Source of the DNA: a virus
Length of the DNA stretch: 37,426 nt
Strand: one strand, 5' to 3'
Virus record (IMG/VR): IMGVR_UViG_3300024273_001986
Coordinates: 1-37,426 of that record
In this document: positions 21,412-31,739 of the stretch, piece after piece
Layout of the letters: every line of letters starts with the position of its first letter
Position numbering within the stretch: position 1 is the stretch's first letter
Translations under genes and position numbers: made by a program
Notes under the pieces: model-generated
Database searches by the model: none
What the model was told of the DNA's origin: nothing
What the model saw: only the letters and a program-made list of their open reading frames with translations

Positions 21412-22566
21412 TTACATTTCTAGATTTATTTCGAAAGTAAGTGCGTTTACATAAGTCTTCTTAATGGGTTCACTCATTTTTGCTACAGATATTAATTCAC
21501 CAAAACTATTATACAAACCAATTTCAGTTATGTATATATCATCATAATTTACAATTGCGGTTTCTGTATTCATTTGTGCAATAGCCTTTTCTTTATCCCA
21601 GGTGGGATTGTTTGATACATAAAACTCTTGTGGCATAGCTATACATACAGATGTCATTTTAAATGATGTATCTATATCTTTATATGAAAGTAAAGCGCCT
21701 TCGGCAGATATGTCTGCTGAGCTACTTCCTGTAAAGTGAATATCTGTTTTACTGCCAACATTGAAATCGTCTACATAAGGAGTGCCAGACTCTGTAAATC
21801 CTGATGTCCATGGAAAGTTATTTACAATTTGAGGGTGAGTAATTACCACATAACCCTTATCTAGAACTGCAAATCCACATGGAACATCATAATTATACCC
21901 CTCTCTATTTTCTGGATATCCTGATGGAACCGTAACGGCATAACTGCCATTCGTTCTTTGGTCTGTATTGTAGAATCGTCTAACTTCAGAATAAGATGTA
22001 GCACCCGCCCTATCTTTATACTCCCCAGTTGGGTCCCAAGAAGTGACTGTTGAATTGTTGATTGCATCTCCTAATTCATTTACTGTCTTACCGCTATAAG
22101 GCTTGTTAATGTCGTCTGAAAATAAAAACACAATATTATCTCCAAGGAGTATGTTAGACTCATATTTAAGAGGTTTCACCGCTGTATATGTACTAGACAC
22201 TAAAGTTACACCTGACAATAATGTAGGATTAGAACTACCAGAAACTGGCACTCTCATTGTAACTGTTCTCCCATCTATAAATTCACTATAGTCATTTGCT
22301 GATATAGGAGTTATTATAATCTGGTCTACATTTAATTGTTGTAGTTCTGGGAAAACTTCAGAAACCCTGCTAGCTGTAGGGAATTGACTTGTCTTAAATG
22401 GTAAATTAAAAGACATAAAATAATTTCCTTTCTTATCGGATAAATTATCTCTATCACAGAGAGTAAACTTTAAAGTTTCTTCTGAAAGACTTTGTATTTT
22501 TGAACTCTCTCTCTGAAGGGCTACATATGAATCTACTTTTTTCGTAAATCTTGAATCTGCAATCAT
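21412..22566 (-). CDS. Phage tail/baseplate structural protein
   Basis: 384 residues, mainly beta and Ser/Thr/Gly-rich, starting MIADSRFTKKVDSYVALQRES. The C-terminus YITEIGLYNSFGELISVAKMSEPI is shared in pattern with the 23733 protein (YITEIGILDGEGNLVAVGKPTYPI) and with phage tail-fibre attachment or baseplate proteins. Exact role not determined. Last gene in the 25760-21412 operon and followed by a strong terminator. Confidence 0.72.
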   Translation of the reverse strand: MIADSRFTKKVDSYVALQRESSKIQSLSEETLKFTLCDRDNLSDKKGNYFMSFNLPFKTSQFPTASRVSEVFPELQQLNVDQIIITPISANDYSEFIDGRTVTMRVPVSGSSNPTLLSGVTLVSSTYTAVKPLKYESNILLGDNIVFLFSDDINKPYSGKTVNELGDAINNSTVTSWDPTGEYKDRAGATSYSEVRRFYNTDQRTNGSYAVTVPSGYPENREGYNYDVPCGFAVLDKGYVVITHPQIVNNFPWTSGFTESGTPYVDDFNVGSKTDIHFTGSSSADISAEGALLSYKDIDTSFKMTSVCIAMPQEFYVSNNPTWDKEKAIAQMNTETAIVNYDDIYITEIGLYNSFGELISVAKMSEPIKKTYVNALTFEINLEM

Positions 22567-22590
22567 TTTATTTTTATTTTATTTATTTAT

Positions 22591-23001
22591 TTATCTCTCT
22601 ATAATAGTGTTACTACCACTAATAGCTAAAGGTTGTATGATTTTTTTGGTGTACTTAAATTCTAACTTAAATTCCCCAATGTCACCAGCTCCAATTATGT
22701 CTTTAGAGGGATTTCCGTAAAATTGAAAGTTTATAGTCTTAGTTCTTGTTGAACCTGTAGGGTTTAAAACTATCTTACCCTCCTTAGTAGTGTCTACCCA
22801 CTTAATTAAAGCTTGTCTTAATCCTTCATCAAAGTTATCCATAACTTGCCAATCGTTATAGGACACTTCAGAATTACCATCATTAATAGACTGTTGAAGT
22901 GGTGATACATCTTTAGTCAATGGTCCCAACCTTCTTGTAAGAGGGGTTTTGCTAAAGTTTTTTGCCTTTTTCCTAGCTGGACTTACGTTATTAGTGTTCA
23001 T
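22591..23001 (-). CDS. Hypothetical structural-operon protein
   Basis: 136 residues. Basic N-terminus (SPARKKAKNFSKTPLTRRLG), polar middle, beta-rich C-terminus (GKIVLNPTG, TINFQFYGN, GEFKLEFKYT). No family recognised. Its position between two structural genes in the same operon suggests a virion or tail role. Confidence 0.7.
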   Translation of the reverse strand: MNTNNVSPARKKAKNFSKTPLTRRLGPLTKDVSPLQQSINDGNSEVSYNDWQVMDNFDEGLRQALIKWVDTTKEGKIVLNPTGSTRTKTINFQFYGNPSKDIIGAGDIGEFKLEFKYTKKIIQPLAISGSNTIIER

Positions 23002-23026
23002 AATTGTTTTTATTTATTAAGTTATT

Positions 23027-23716
23027 TTACTCCACTCCACCAAGTGAAATGGGAGATATAGTTGATGAAAGTTTTTGGTATAATTTCTTATTTGTTTGCA
23101 GTACATTTGCTCTTTCAAATTGAATAGTACATATATTATTATCATCTTCAATTGTTGGATATAAAATTCTTATTCTATATCCAGGGTTTGCTTGGGTAGC
23201 AGCTCTCAATGTAATTATCAATTCCCCATCTTTTACTTGATTCTCTCCAAAATTCTTTGGCAGTAGGTCATATGTAGATTCTAAAGTAGGCTCTTCATCC
23301 AATAGAGTCAACAACTCTTGAGTATATACCGTTTCTATTTGAGATAAATCTTTATTTAAGTCTACAGTAATATCTCCTTGACTAGTAGTATACTCTAAAG
23401 AGTCATCTCCATCTCCTAAAACAGATTCGAAAGGTGATATTAAACTGTTTAACGTCCTACCTTTGGCGCCTGTAATGTTATTTTCATTTTCACCAGACAA
23501 ATCTGGAATATCTCCCGATGTCAATTGGTCTGGTAATCTGTAATTCACATCTGGGTCTCCTAGAGAAAATCTTTCTATTTTTAATCTATCTATTCTAGTT
23601 CCGTCACTAAGCTCTACAAACCTAGGGTGATTATTATCTTGAAATAAATATTGTCTTCCTATCTCTGTCAGATAAGCTGTTGCATAAATTGTGTCTGCTG
23701 ATGTTATTGCTCCCAT
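23027..23716 (-). CDS. Tail structural protein of the TEIGRxxL type
   Basis: 229 residues. The N-terminus TIYATAYLTEIGRQYLFQ, then the FSLGDPDVNYRLPDQL segment, follows the pattern of phage structural proteins with a T-x-x-G-R-x-x-L start followed by a D-x-x-V-N-Y motif, also seen at the N-terminus of the 23733 protein (KLTDVGRRQLSLGN, SDREVNYSID). The two are probably paralogous. Role inferred from the shared pattern and operon. Confidence 0.72.
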   Translation of the reverse strand: MGAITSADTIYATAYLTEIGRQYLFQDNNHPRFVELSDGTRIDRLKIERFSLGDPDVNYRLPDQLTSGDIPDLSGENENNITGAKGRTLNSLISPFESVLGDGDDSLEYTTSQGDITVDLNKDLSQIETVYTQELLTLLDEEPTLESTYDLLPKNFGENQVKDGELIITLRAATQANPGYRIRILYPTIEDDNNICTIQFERANVLQTNKKLYQKLSSTISPISLGGVE

Positions 23717-23732
23717 GTTTTAATTTTATTTT

Positions 23733-25760
23733 TTAAAAGTCTATTTGTAATTGAAAAGTTAAAAACCTTCCTTCATTTTTTGTTATCGGATAAGTTGGCT
23801 TTCCTACTGCCACCAAATTTCCTTCTCCATCTAATATTCCTATCTCTGTTATGTATGTGCCACTATCTAAGACGTTGTCAAAAGAAAGATTTGTTGAACT
23901 GTTTAAGGAATCATTTTTTGCAAAAGTAGTTATCACAGTTTTGTAAGTTGTGGCTACAACGTCTGATTTAACATTTCCAAAAACAAAAGATTCGTCTCCA
24001 AAAGTCAACCCAGTTAAAGAGTGGTCATCATTTTCTGTAAAAACACTATCCAAGACATATGTAGTACCACTATCATAATCTTCTTGAGAAATAATAAATT
24101 GATGTCCATTTAATTTTCTTGCATCTATTGTTGTGTCGGATGTTTCCCCTGAATATATACCATTTCCATATACATCAGATATTAACTTCCACTCATAAGA
24201 GGGAACGTCTTCCAATGTAAGAGAAGCACTTGTGTCATCTTGTTCAGAAACTAGCAGCTGTACTTTATTTGCGTTCCAACCAGTACCAGAAAGAGTGACC
24301 ATACTGTCACTGTTTCTTAAATATGGAAATGTAGCTGTGGGGAAATTTGCGGTTAAATATTGTTTATTACCTTCGCTATCTGTATTTCCATTTAACTTTT
24401 GAATATAACCACAATGTAAACCTTTTGGGTAGCCAAATGTTGTCCCAGAAGCATATGTAGACTCACTCTCTGTAATGTAAGTTACGAAATAAGTTTTACC
24501 CGACTTTACAAGCCCTGTAGCCTCAAGTGTTGTAAGAGGGTATTGTGGAACGCTAGTAGTGGCAACATTTAATGGCGGCAGTGTATAGTTTCTATTTGAT
24601 TTGTAAGTTAATGCGGTTAACAGCTCGGGGTCAGTTATAACAATAAGTTTTAACTTATGATATACTCTACCTAAAGTTCTGCTTGTGTTCGTAACTCCAT
24701 CCTTTAAAAGTCTATATGTTGAATTGGATATTATATCTGATTCTGTTGCTCCGTCTACATCGTATAGTGTTAATCCATAGTTGAGCGCTTGACCATTAGT
24801 CGCTTGAGTACCATGCCACATAACGTATGGCAAATCAACTTGTACTGTAGTTTCAAAAAACTGTTCTGCATAAGTGTTGCCAGTATACTCATTAGTATAA
24901 TGAAGTATTCCTATAGATTCTATATCTATTGTAAATCCAAGATATTGTTTTGTTCCGTTATATTCTATAGAGCCATAAGATGTATATCCACTCTGAGTTA
25001 AGTCAGTTCCTTCTACCGATTGAGTTCTAACTATATTCATATTCCACAACATAGGACTGACTGTAGAAGCTGTTCCATAATAGCTTTCTATACCATTATA
25101 TGGATAGAAGTAAGCGTTAGCCACTTGAGATGTGGAGGCTCCATTAAAGTCTGGGGTCGGTCTATCTAAAGTTATTTCACCTGTACCGGGACTGTCTGCA
25201 GTAGTAACTCTATACCAAAGTGAAACTGTTGGACTTCCTGAAGGTACTATATTTGCCACATATGTTGCTCCACTATTCTGTATTGGGCTCCATGGAATAA
25301 AAACTAAATCTCCTGCATTTGGATAGTATGTCGCACTGTCTAAGATAACTGTAGAGCCTCCACTTAATGGAGATGAGCTATAAGTAATAGTGTTAGCCCC
25401 TAACAATTTTGTAGTATCTATTGCAGTAGATGCGCTAGAAGCCGTAGTTCCAGTAAACATACCATAGCTATCTGTAGCTCCTGTTGAAAATTGTTTTGCT
25501 GAAGTTACTTGGTTTCCCTCTAAAGTTATTGGCTCAGAGCCATCAAAACTAGTTCCAAATGTTGGATTCACATCTAAGGGGGATAGTATTCTATTATTTG
25601 CAATACTATACTTATCATCTCTGTCAATACTATAGTTAACTTCTCTATCTGAAAATACCGCACTAACAAACACCAAGTTACCTAAAGACAATTGTCTTCT
25701 ACCAACATCAGTTAATTTGACGTTTATAAAAGTTTTAGGTTCATTTAAAATATATCCCAT
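23733..25760 (-). CDS. Large tail/baseplate structural protein
   Basis: 675 residues, first gene in the minus structural operon. The N-terminus TFINVKLTDVGRRQLSLGN and SDREVNYSID matches the 23027 protein. The middle is a Ser/Thr/Gly/Tyr-rich beta region typical of virion proteins. The C-terminus GTYITEIGILDGEGNLVAVGKPTYPI is shared with the 21412 protein. It thus looks like a fusion of both ends of its neighbours. Baseplate or fibre-connector role inferred. Confidence 0.75.
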   Translation of the reverse strand: MGYILNEPKTFINVKLTDVGRRQLSLGNLVFVSAVFSDREVNYSIDRDDKYSIANNRILSPLDVNPTFGTSFDGSEPITLEGNQVTSAKQFSTGATDSYGMFTGTTASSASTAIDTTKLLGANTITYSSSPLSGGSTVILDSATYYPNAGDLVFIPWSPIQNSGATYVANIVPSGSPTVSLWYRVTTADSPGTGEITLDRPTPDFNGASTSQVANAYFYPYNGIESYYGTASTVSPMLWNMNIVRTQSVEGTDLTQSGYTSYGSIEYNGTKQYLGFTIDIESIGILHYTNEYTGNTYAEQFFETTVQVDLPYVMWHGTQATNGQALNYGLTLYDVDGATESDIISNSTYRLLKDGVTNTSRTLGRVYHKLKLIVITDPELLTALTYKSNRNYTLPPLNVATTSVPQYPLTTLEATGLVKSGKTYFVTYITESESTYASGTTFGYPKGLHCGYIQKLNGNTDSEGNKQYLTANFPTATFPYLRNSDSMVTLSGTGWNANKVQLLVSEQDDTSASLTLEDVPSYEWKLISDVYGNGIYSGETSDTTIDARKLNGHQFIISQEDYDSGTTYVLDSVFTENDDHSLTGLTFGDESFVFGNVKSDVVATTYKTVITTFAKNDSLNSSTNLSFDNVLDSGTYITEIGILDGEGNLVAVGKPTYPITKNEGRFLTFQLQIDF

Positions 25761-25941
25761 TTTCTATTTACTCTTTTTAAGAATTTTTTATAATATAACT
25801 TTAAAAGTTTTAAAGTAAACTTTTGATTTGTTTAGTTTAAAAAATATTTCATTCCTATAGGAATAAATATTATAGTAAAAAAAAATAGAAATAATTTCTA
25901 TAAGTTTTTTTGACTAAATATTTATTATTAAAGAATTTTAC
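25761..25941. promoter_or_regulatory. Divergent promoter region of the two structural operons
   Basis: 181 nt of very AT-rich sequence. It holds a 19-nt palindrome with arms ACTTTAAAA/TTTTAAAGT around a G (25798-25816), and a second dyad with core ATTCCTATAGGAAT (25851-25864) flanked by AATATTT and AAATATT (25843-25871). On the plus strand ATATTTATTATTA starts at 25918, 16 nt before ATG 25942. On the minus strand ATATTTATTCCTA (25870-25858) sits in the second dyad. Confidence 0.55.
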
Positions 25942-28521
25942 ATGACATCAATAGATAGTGGTACAACTTTAGACATAAAACCAACTCCTGGTAGAGACAC
26001 TAGATTCGCTGCAACTAGTGCAGAATCTGTATTTACGTTTGGAACTTTTAATATTGATAGCAGTCCGTCTAATGAAAAGTTCACTGAGTCAGTAAGTGCT
26101 TCTACGCTTTCATTTGGGCCTTACGAAACTATAGAAAATTCAAAAAGTGCTGATTTTGATGTTTTAAAAATTATAACCACAAAATCAAATGAATTAAATT
26201 TAAACCCAGAAGACGCTAATAGTTACGCATATTTTGGCTCCTTTTACACTAAAGTGGCTAATGCAATAAATAATGTAGTAGACAATTTTCCATACGCACT
26301 ACTATCTAAATCCATAAGCAGTGGAGTAACTATATATGATTATTCTCATGATTTGGTAGCTCAAACTTCCTTGTTTAAAATTTCACTTTCTTCTATAACT
26401 AATCAAGGAGATGTTATATATGTATCAGGTAGGTCTGAACAATCTGAATCTCAAATAGATTTATATAATGACACAAGCTCTTTTGCCATACAATTAAGTG
26501 GAGATTCACAAAGTACGACTACTGGAAATACGTTTATGAATGATATTCATGAAATAATCTCATACGATTACTTATATAATCAATATTTAGAATTTAAAAT
26601 CAAGGGAATATTATTGCCGACAGAACCATCTTCTGCCATTACATTTAATTACCCAATATACATAAGACCAACCAGACAAAGACTGGGGCAATTTAAAAGA
26701 ACTTTACCCAACTTAGAGAATCAATTAATTTATGATGGTAACTTCTTGGTTCCCGAGCCTGAAACAGACACTTATGAAAGGGTTCAATTTGATTGGCCTA
26801 GGACTATTGATGGATTCTCTCCAGATAGCTATGGAAGTGGGTTTGAATCCTATGCAAATAACATACTATCTAATGCTAGAGTTATTGACGAGGAAAAGAC
26901 AAATATAATGCTCAGGACTATGATTCCTGAAAATTTTACCGACCTAGACTCTCAAGATAAAATATACAGAAAATTAACAACAGTTTATAGTGAGCAATTT
27001 GATTCCATAAAACAATATATAGATGGTATGGCTTATGCTCATTCTGTTAGTTATGATGGTTCAGAAAGTGTTCCAAATAAGTTTTTGTCTAGGTTGGCAG
27101 ATATGTTAGGGGCAAAACTTCCAAATGCATTTAATGCAGAAAATGTTATAGATTATTTAGCTGGTGAATTTGATTCAACTGGTAAAGCTTTTGAAGAATA
27201 TAATCTAGAGATTTGGAGAAGAATGATGGTAAATATAGTTTGGCTTTACAAAAATAGAGGAACTAGAGATGCTGTCAGTTTTGTATTTAAATTAATAGGG
27301 GCACCCAAATGTCTATTTAACTTAGAAGAATTTGTATATGATGTACAGCAAGTAAAAAGAGAGTTTGATTTAAATTTGGACACTGTAGATGATGATATAA
27401 CACCTTTAGAGAGCGACCTATTCATTCCAGAAAATCCAGATGACCCAGAAACATTTATACCTGCCAACTTATTTGAAGACTTAAGTTCGGAAGATTTGCA
27501 AGATGCAAAACCTTTAGATGAAAATGGCAATCTTTTAATTAATGATGGATACCCAGATGTAAATTCTCAGATTTTTCAAATTGGAGGCTCAGGTAGGGGT
27601 AATGGAAGCGATTTTATTGACGGATTAGGCAGTGAATATGAACCATTTAAAAGAGTTGATAATTTAAAAATAAAAACAGGTAGCACAAGAAGTATTGTAA
27701 ATAGCAAAGAAGTAAACGTAGACTTAAGGCCGTCAAGAGCTATAGAGTGTGATGTTATGGATTGGTATGAATTTGGTTATGGATGGTGGAAATGGGGCTC
27801 TTCCTCTTCTGTATTCTCTGGGTTGACGGTTCCTTTTGAGTGGCAAGTTGAAGATATAAATACAGTTGTGCCAGACAATTTAACTGGTATGACTATATAT
27901 GAATGGTTAGACTATATATACCAAAACAATGTAGACCCCAGAAATAGAAAGACAAGTGGTTGGCAAAATGGAACAACAGGTACTTACAGGGATTTAAAGA
28001 AAATATATGTAACATACATGTTGTGGACTAACAATCAAGAATCTAATAGGCTAACATTTAGAAAGTTAGAGAAGTTCTTGACGCTTCTAGAAAGAAATTT
28101 CCAAGATTTAGTACCTTTCTTAGTGCCATCTACAAGCATACTGTCTTCATATGGTACTGTATATGGAAATACAGCATTTAATAGACATAGATTTGTATAT
28201 AGACCAGGTATAAATGATGGCTCTGAGTTTAAGGTGGAAATACCACCCGTATTTGAGCCCGTTATACAAGCTTCTGATTTCACTGTTAATGTATCAAATA
28301 GATTTGACCCAACAATAACATCCAATTACTTTTATGCTGATGTTTCTAATAAAGCTGAAGGTAATGTTGACATTTCAGATTTTCAAATTAAATTAGTTGA
28401 AACGGTAAATTTAAATACAAATTTAGCAAACACAAACACTAATATATATGAAGAAGACACTATTTCATCTGACTATGAGGTGGAAATTAATGACTTAACT
28501 CCAATAACTTACCCAGATTGA
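25942..28521 (+). CDS. Baseplate/tail protein (P2 gpI-like segment)
   Basis: 859 residues, first gene in the plus structural block. Residues 345-450 have the features of tail protein I or baseplate wedge proteins: KIYRKLTTVYSEQFDSIKQY, FLSRLADMLGAKLPNAF, EIWRRMMVNIVWLYKNRGTR, AVSFVFKLIGAP. The N-terminal third is beta-rich. The C-terminus contains polar repeats (NLNTNLANTNTNIYEED). A baseplate component anchoring fibres is the likely role; the exact T4 equivalent is not clear. 1 nt separates it from the next gene. Confidence 0.75.
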   Translation: MTSIDSGTTLDIKPTPGRDTRFAATSAESVFTFGTFNIDSSPSNEKFTESVSASTLSFGPYETIENSKSADFDVLKIITTKSNELNLNPEDANSYAYFGSFYTKVANAINNVVDNFPYALLSKSISSGVTIYDYSHDLVAQTSLFKISLSSITNQGDVIYVSGRSEQSESQIDLYNDTSSFAIQLSGDSQSTTTGNTFMNDIHEIISYDYLYNQYLEFKIKGILLPTEPSSAITFNYPIYIRPTRQRLGQFKRTLPNLENQLIYDGNFLVPEPETDTYERVQFDWPRTIDGFSPDSYGSGFESYANNILSNARVIDEEKTNIMLRTMIPENFTDLDSQDKIYRKLTTVYSEQFDSIKQYIDGMAYAHSVSYDGSESVPNKFLSRLADMLGAKLPNAFNAENVIDYLAGEFDSTGKAFEEYNLEIWRRMMVNIVWLYKNRGTRDAVSFVFKLIGAPKCLFNLEEFVYDVQQVKREFDLNLDTVDDDITPLESDLFIPENPDDPETFIPANLFEDLSSEDLQDAKPLDENGNLLINDGYPDVNSQIFQIGGSGRGNGSDFIDGLGSEYEPFKRVDNLKIKTGSTRSIVNSKEVNVDLRPSRAIECDVMDWYEFGYGWWKWGSSSSVFSGLTVPFEWQVEDINTVVPDNLTGMTIYEWLDYIYQNNVDPRNRKTSGWQNGTTGTYRDLKKIYVTYMLWTNNQESNRLTFRKLEKFLTLLERNFQDLVPFLVPSTSILSSYGTVYGNTAFNRHRFVYRPGINDGSEFKVEIPPVFEPVIQASDFTVNVSNRFDPTITSNYFYADVSNKAEGNVDISDFQIKLVETVNLNTNLANTNTNIYEEDTISSDYEVEINDLTPITYPD

Positions 28522-28522
28522 T

Positions 28523-30028
28523 ATGTCAATAAATAAACAAATAGTATCTAGTACAATTGGTGAAAACAATGGTGTTTCTCAAGTCTTCTTACAAAATACT
28601 ATACCCAACATATTTGAACCCGAGTTGGAACCGAAACCTTTTAATGTTCCACTATTTTCACTAAAGGGTGCCACATTTAATTATTACGAACAAGTTGTTG
28701 ATGGTATATCTGTTAATATAAACAATTCAAAAACATTAAATTATAATTATACAGCAAACACTTCTTCGTTTAGCTCTATAACAAGAACTATATATGATAT
28801 ATATAAAGTTGAATTTTCAACTTATAATCAAGTGTTTCAAAGTTTTAACTACTTAGGGGAGGAGATATTGCCATCTAGCGGACAAACGATAGCTGCTACT
28901 GGGGAAACTTTGACAAAGGAAAGTATAGGCAGCTTATTGTCTACACCTTTAATTTCACTATATGATACAGGCTCTACGATAACAACGCCTTTATACAGCT
29001 TAACATTACCTTCAGTAGTAAAGCCGTTAGATGAATTTTCTCAAAGCCTTTTAACTGATAAGTCTCAATATTTTGTAGATACTAGATATGAATTTCCCTT
29101 AGAAAGAGATAAAACTTTAGGGGGGTATCAAATTTTAAGCGAAGGAGTTGCGACAAATATAACACTAACAGGACTTAGTGAGGATGGCAACTTTTTACTT
29201 CAAACAAGTAGGAATTCAGAGGTTATAAATAAAGGAATTTTCTCTGGGCTTACGGTTCATGGAGCTTTATTTACTTATTTTATAGCGCCCCAAAAACCAA
29301 ACATAGACGTACTTAGTGATGAGCCAAGTGTTCAAGGTCAATTAGATACTTTTTCTCCCATTTTCAGTTTTAACAATGTGTCTGATGGAGATTATTATAA
29401 GTTACAAGTAACATATGATATTGATGATGTTAGATTTACAGCTTCTACTGTTTTTGACATACAAAGACAAGAGGGTGAGCCAGAATTTATAAGAACATTC
29501 TCAACACCATTAAGTCCAGATTCTAACTTTTTATACAGGGTTGGAAACACTAAAGAAATTACAAATGTATTTGGGGTAAAGCAAAATGTCACAACTTGGG
29601 GTAGGGCAGAAAATGCGTTTACTGCTACTGATGGTATATATGATATTTCTGGTAGAATTTATCAAAATGAATTATTTGGAAGTTCAGTCTCTGGTGCCAC
29701 TGTCAAATTTACTGTTGTTACTACAACATCAGATGTAGAACTAGGAGTTGATGCACCTTATGAAAATGTTATAGAAGAAGGTACCAATGAGCCTCTAGGA
29801 GGTGGTACTGGTGCAGTATTCTCTGCAATTACAGACTCAAATGGAAATTACTCAATAAGTGACATAAAAGGTGGTGCACTTCAGCTTGAAGTGTCTAAAT
29901 ATGGATACGTGACTCAAGAATATGTGTTAGAAGTAAACGAAGACCTTACAGGACAAGACTTTACCATTAGATTAAATTGGGGTAGCGATTTAACAATAGA
30001 AGATGTACAAGGACAAATACTTATATAA
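28523..30028 (+). CDS. Virion protein with C-terminal carboxypeptidase-regulatory-like (Ig-type) domain
   Basis: 501 residues. The N-terminal 380 residues are beta-rich with no known motif. Residues about 380-495 form a CarboxypepD_reg-like beta-sandwich: DISGRIYQNELFGSSVSGATVKF, AITDSNGNYSISDIKGG, LQLEVSKYGYVTQEYVLEV. Such domains on virions are thought to bind sugars or stabilise fibres. It precedes the four fibre paralogs by 8 nt and may be their baseplate connector. Confidence 0.75.
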   Translation: MSINKQIVSSTIGENNGVSQVFLQNTIPNIFEPELEPKPFNVPLFSLKGATFNYYEQVVDGISVNINNSKTLNYNYTANTSSFSSITRTIYDIYKVEFSTYNQVFQSFNYLGEEILPSSGQTIAATGETLTKESIGSLLSTPLISLYDTGSTITTPLYSLTLPSVVKPLDEFSQSLLTDKSQYFVDTRYEFPLERDKTLGGYQILSEGVATNITLTGLSEDGNFLLQTSRNSEVINKGIFSGLTVHGALFTYFIAPQKPNIDVLSDEPSVQGQLDTFSPIFSFNNVSDGDYYKLQVTYDIDDVRFTASTVFDIQRQEGEPEFIRTFSTPLSPDSNFLYRVGNTKEITNVFGVKQNVTTWGRAENAFTATDGIYDISGRIYQNELFGSSVSGATVKFTVVTTTSDVELGVDAPYENVIEEGTNEPLGGGTGAVFSAITDSNGNYSISDIKGGALQLEVSKYGYVTQEYVLEVNEDLTGQDFTIRLNWGSDLTIEDVQGQILI

Positions 30029-30036
30029 AAACAGAT

Positions 30037-30915
30037 ATGCCAGTAACAGAATTATTATTTAGTGGAGACACAACAGAACAAGGTAGGGTTATCATAAATG
30101 ATGCTTATACCCAAGACTGTATATGGACTGGTAGCACTGGCGACTTTACTGGTATTACAAAAAATATTATAACTAATAATGATGGAAACAATATAATAAG
30201 TGGAAATAGTGCCACAAACTCTTCTGTAGTAGAATATAGTTCAATATTGGCTGGTTTGGGGAATACTATATTTGGACAGGACCCTTCTAATACAACTATA
30301 AAAAACTCTTCTATTGTTGCAGGTAATTCAAATTTAATTACTCACAATGGTAGTAATGTAGATATTGAAAACTGTGTAATTGTTGGAGGGGCAGACAATG
30401 CTATTACAGGAACTTCTGACGTTAGTAATACAGTTATTTTGGGTGGACAAGGATTGACTGGCAATACTTCTGATACAGTTTACACTGAAAACATACAGTC
30501 TTTTGGTGCTAGAATTAGAAATAATAAAAAGGTAACGGTGTTAAGTAGTTCATATGTTAGCGGTGGTTTTGCCAGCTTTAAAATAGAAGATGAAGATGAG
30601 CACTTTATTGTTTATAACTTTAACTTATCGACGCCCGGTGTCGGCGAATGGAATGTGGATGTGTCAAATTTAGTTTTTGGCAACTCCAAAGTGGGCAGAG
30701 TGATTGATATTATACACAGGATAACTGGGCTTTTTTCAGTCCAACCATTAATATTAGGCGCAGACGTTAGTGCTGGTGTTGACTATTATATCAACAACTT
30801 GCCTATAAGTACCCCATTTACAATCAGTGACTCAAATTATGTTAGCGTGAGAATAGTCGTGTCAAAAATTGTGGGAAACACAACTTACTTAGAGGTGTAT
30901 GGCACAGGAGCGTAA
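30037..30915 (+). CDS. Tail-fibre-like protein, paralog 1 (SIxGGxxNxI repeats)
   Basis: 292 residues. N-terminus VTELLFSGDTTEQGRVIINDAYTQ is shared with paralogs 2 and 3. Residues 45-145 are YadA-head-like repeats (SSILAGLGNTIFG, SSIVAGNSNLIT, CVIVGGADNAITG, TVILGGQGLTG), which form left-handed beta-roll trimers in known proteins. FGARIRNNKKVTVL is the conserved junction. C-terminal 120 residues are beta-rich and differ from those of the other paralogs, suggesting the receptor-binding or trimer tip. Confidence 0.78.
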   Translation: MPVTELLFSGDTTEQGRVIINDAYTQDCIWTGSTGDFTGITKNIITNNDGNNIISGNSATNSSVVEYSSILAGLGNTIFGQDPSNTTIKNSSIVAGNSNLITHNGSNVDIENCVIVGGADNAITGTSDVSNTVILGGQGLTGNTSDTVYTENIQSFGARIRNNKKVTVLSSSYVSGGFASFKIEDEDEHFIVYNFNLSTPGVGEWNVDVSNLVFGNSKVGRVIDIIHRITGLFSVQPLILGADVSAGVDYYINNLPISTPFTISDSNYVSVRIVVSKIVGNTTYLEVYGTGA

Positions 30916-30936
30916 TAAAATATTATAAAAAAGATT

Positions 30937-31719
30937 ATGAGCGAATTAATATTAAGTAGTGACACAATAAATGAAGGTAGAGTTAAGATAAATAACGCTT
31001 ACTCTGCAGTAACTAATTTATGGTCAGCCAGTACGGGTAGCAATTCTATAATTGCTGACAATAGTACAGAGAACTTAGTGGAATCAACCTACTCATCCAT
31101 ACTGGGTGGGACTGGTCATTTAATTTCTGGCTCAACTCAGTATTCTGCTATTGTTGGAGGTGAAAATAATGTAATATATGACTCTACTGCAGAATTTGAT
31201 TGTGCCATTATTGGAGGTCGAGACACCTACGTGTCTAATGTATCGCGTTCGGTTGCGTTAGGAGGCGATTCAATAATATCTAAAAATATAGGTAATACTA
31301 CTTTTGTTCAAGGTTTAAAAACAACAAAAAGTAGAGTTAGAAATGTGAGAATTGAACCCACTATAACGGCTCACAATGATGTCTCAAGTGCTATAATGGC
31401 AAGTGATGATATAGTATTTGTAGACATAAACATAGGAGGCGCAATACCTCCTTCGATATTTTGGTCTTTGGCGTTAGATGGATTAGCAGGCAGTGCCCGA
31501 AGTGGACAAATTGTTGAGTTGAGAGTGACTAATTTTATTAGTGGAAGTTTGTTCTTAGGCTTTGCTATTGGGTTCTTTAATGGCTATAGAATAAATGATA
31601 GACCAGTAAACGCCCCACTTCAAATTTCAAGTACAAACACACTTTCTGTAGTACATATACTGAATGCAGGACTAAACAATGCAGGAAATTCACAATTTTA
31701 TGTTTATGGAATCGTTTAA
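30937..31719 (+). CDS. Tail-fibre-like protein, paralog 2
   Basis: 260 residues with the same architecture as 30037: MSELILSSDTINEGRVKINNAYS, repeats SSILGGTGHLIS, SAIVGGENNVI, CAIIGGRDTYV, then VQGLKTTKSRVRNVRI and a unique C-terminal domain from about residue 145. Divergent tips on a shared scaffold suggest recent duplication and diversification. 21 nt after paralog 1. Confidence 0.78.
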   Translation: MSELILSSDTINEGRVKINNAYSAVTNLWSASTGSNSIIADNSTENLVESTYSSILGGTGHLISGSTQYSAIVGGENNVIYDSTAEFDCAIIGGRDTYVSNVSRSVALGGDSIISKNIGNTTFVQGLKTTKSRVRNVRIEPTITAHNDVSSAIMASDDIVFVDINIGGAIPPSIFWSLALDGLAGSARSGQIVELRVTNFISGSLFLGFAIGFFNGYRINDRPVNAPLQISSTNTLSVVHILNAGLNNAGNSQFYVYGIV

Positions 31720-31739
31720 ATTAATTAATATTTATATAT

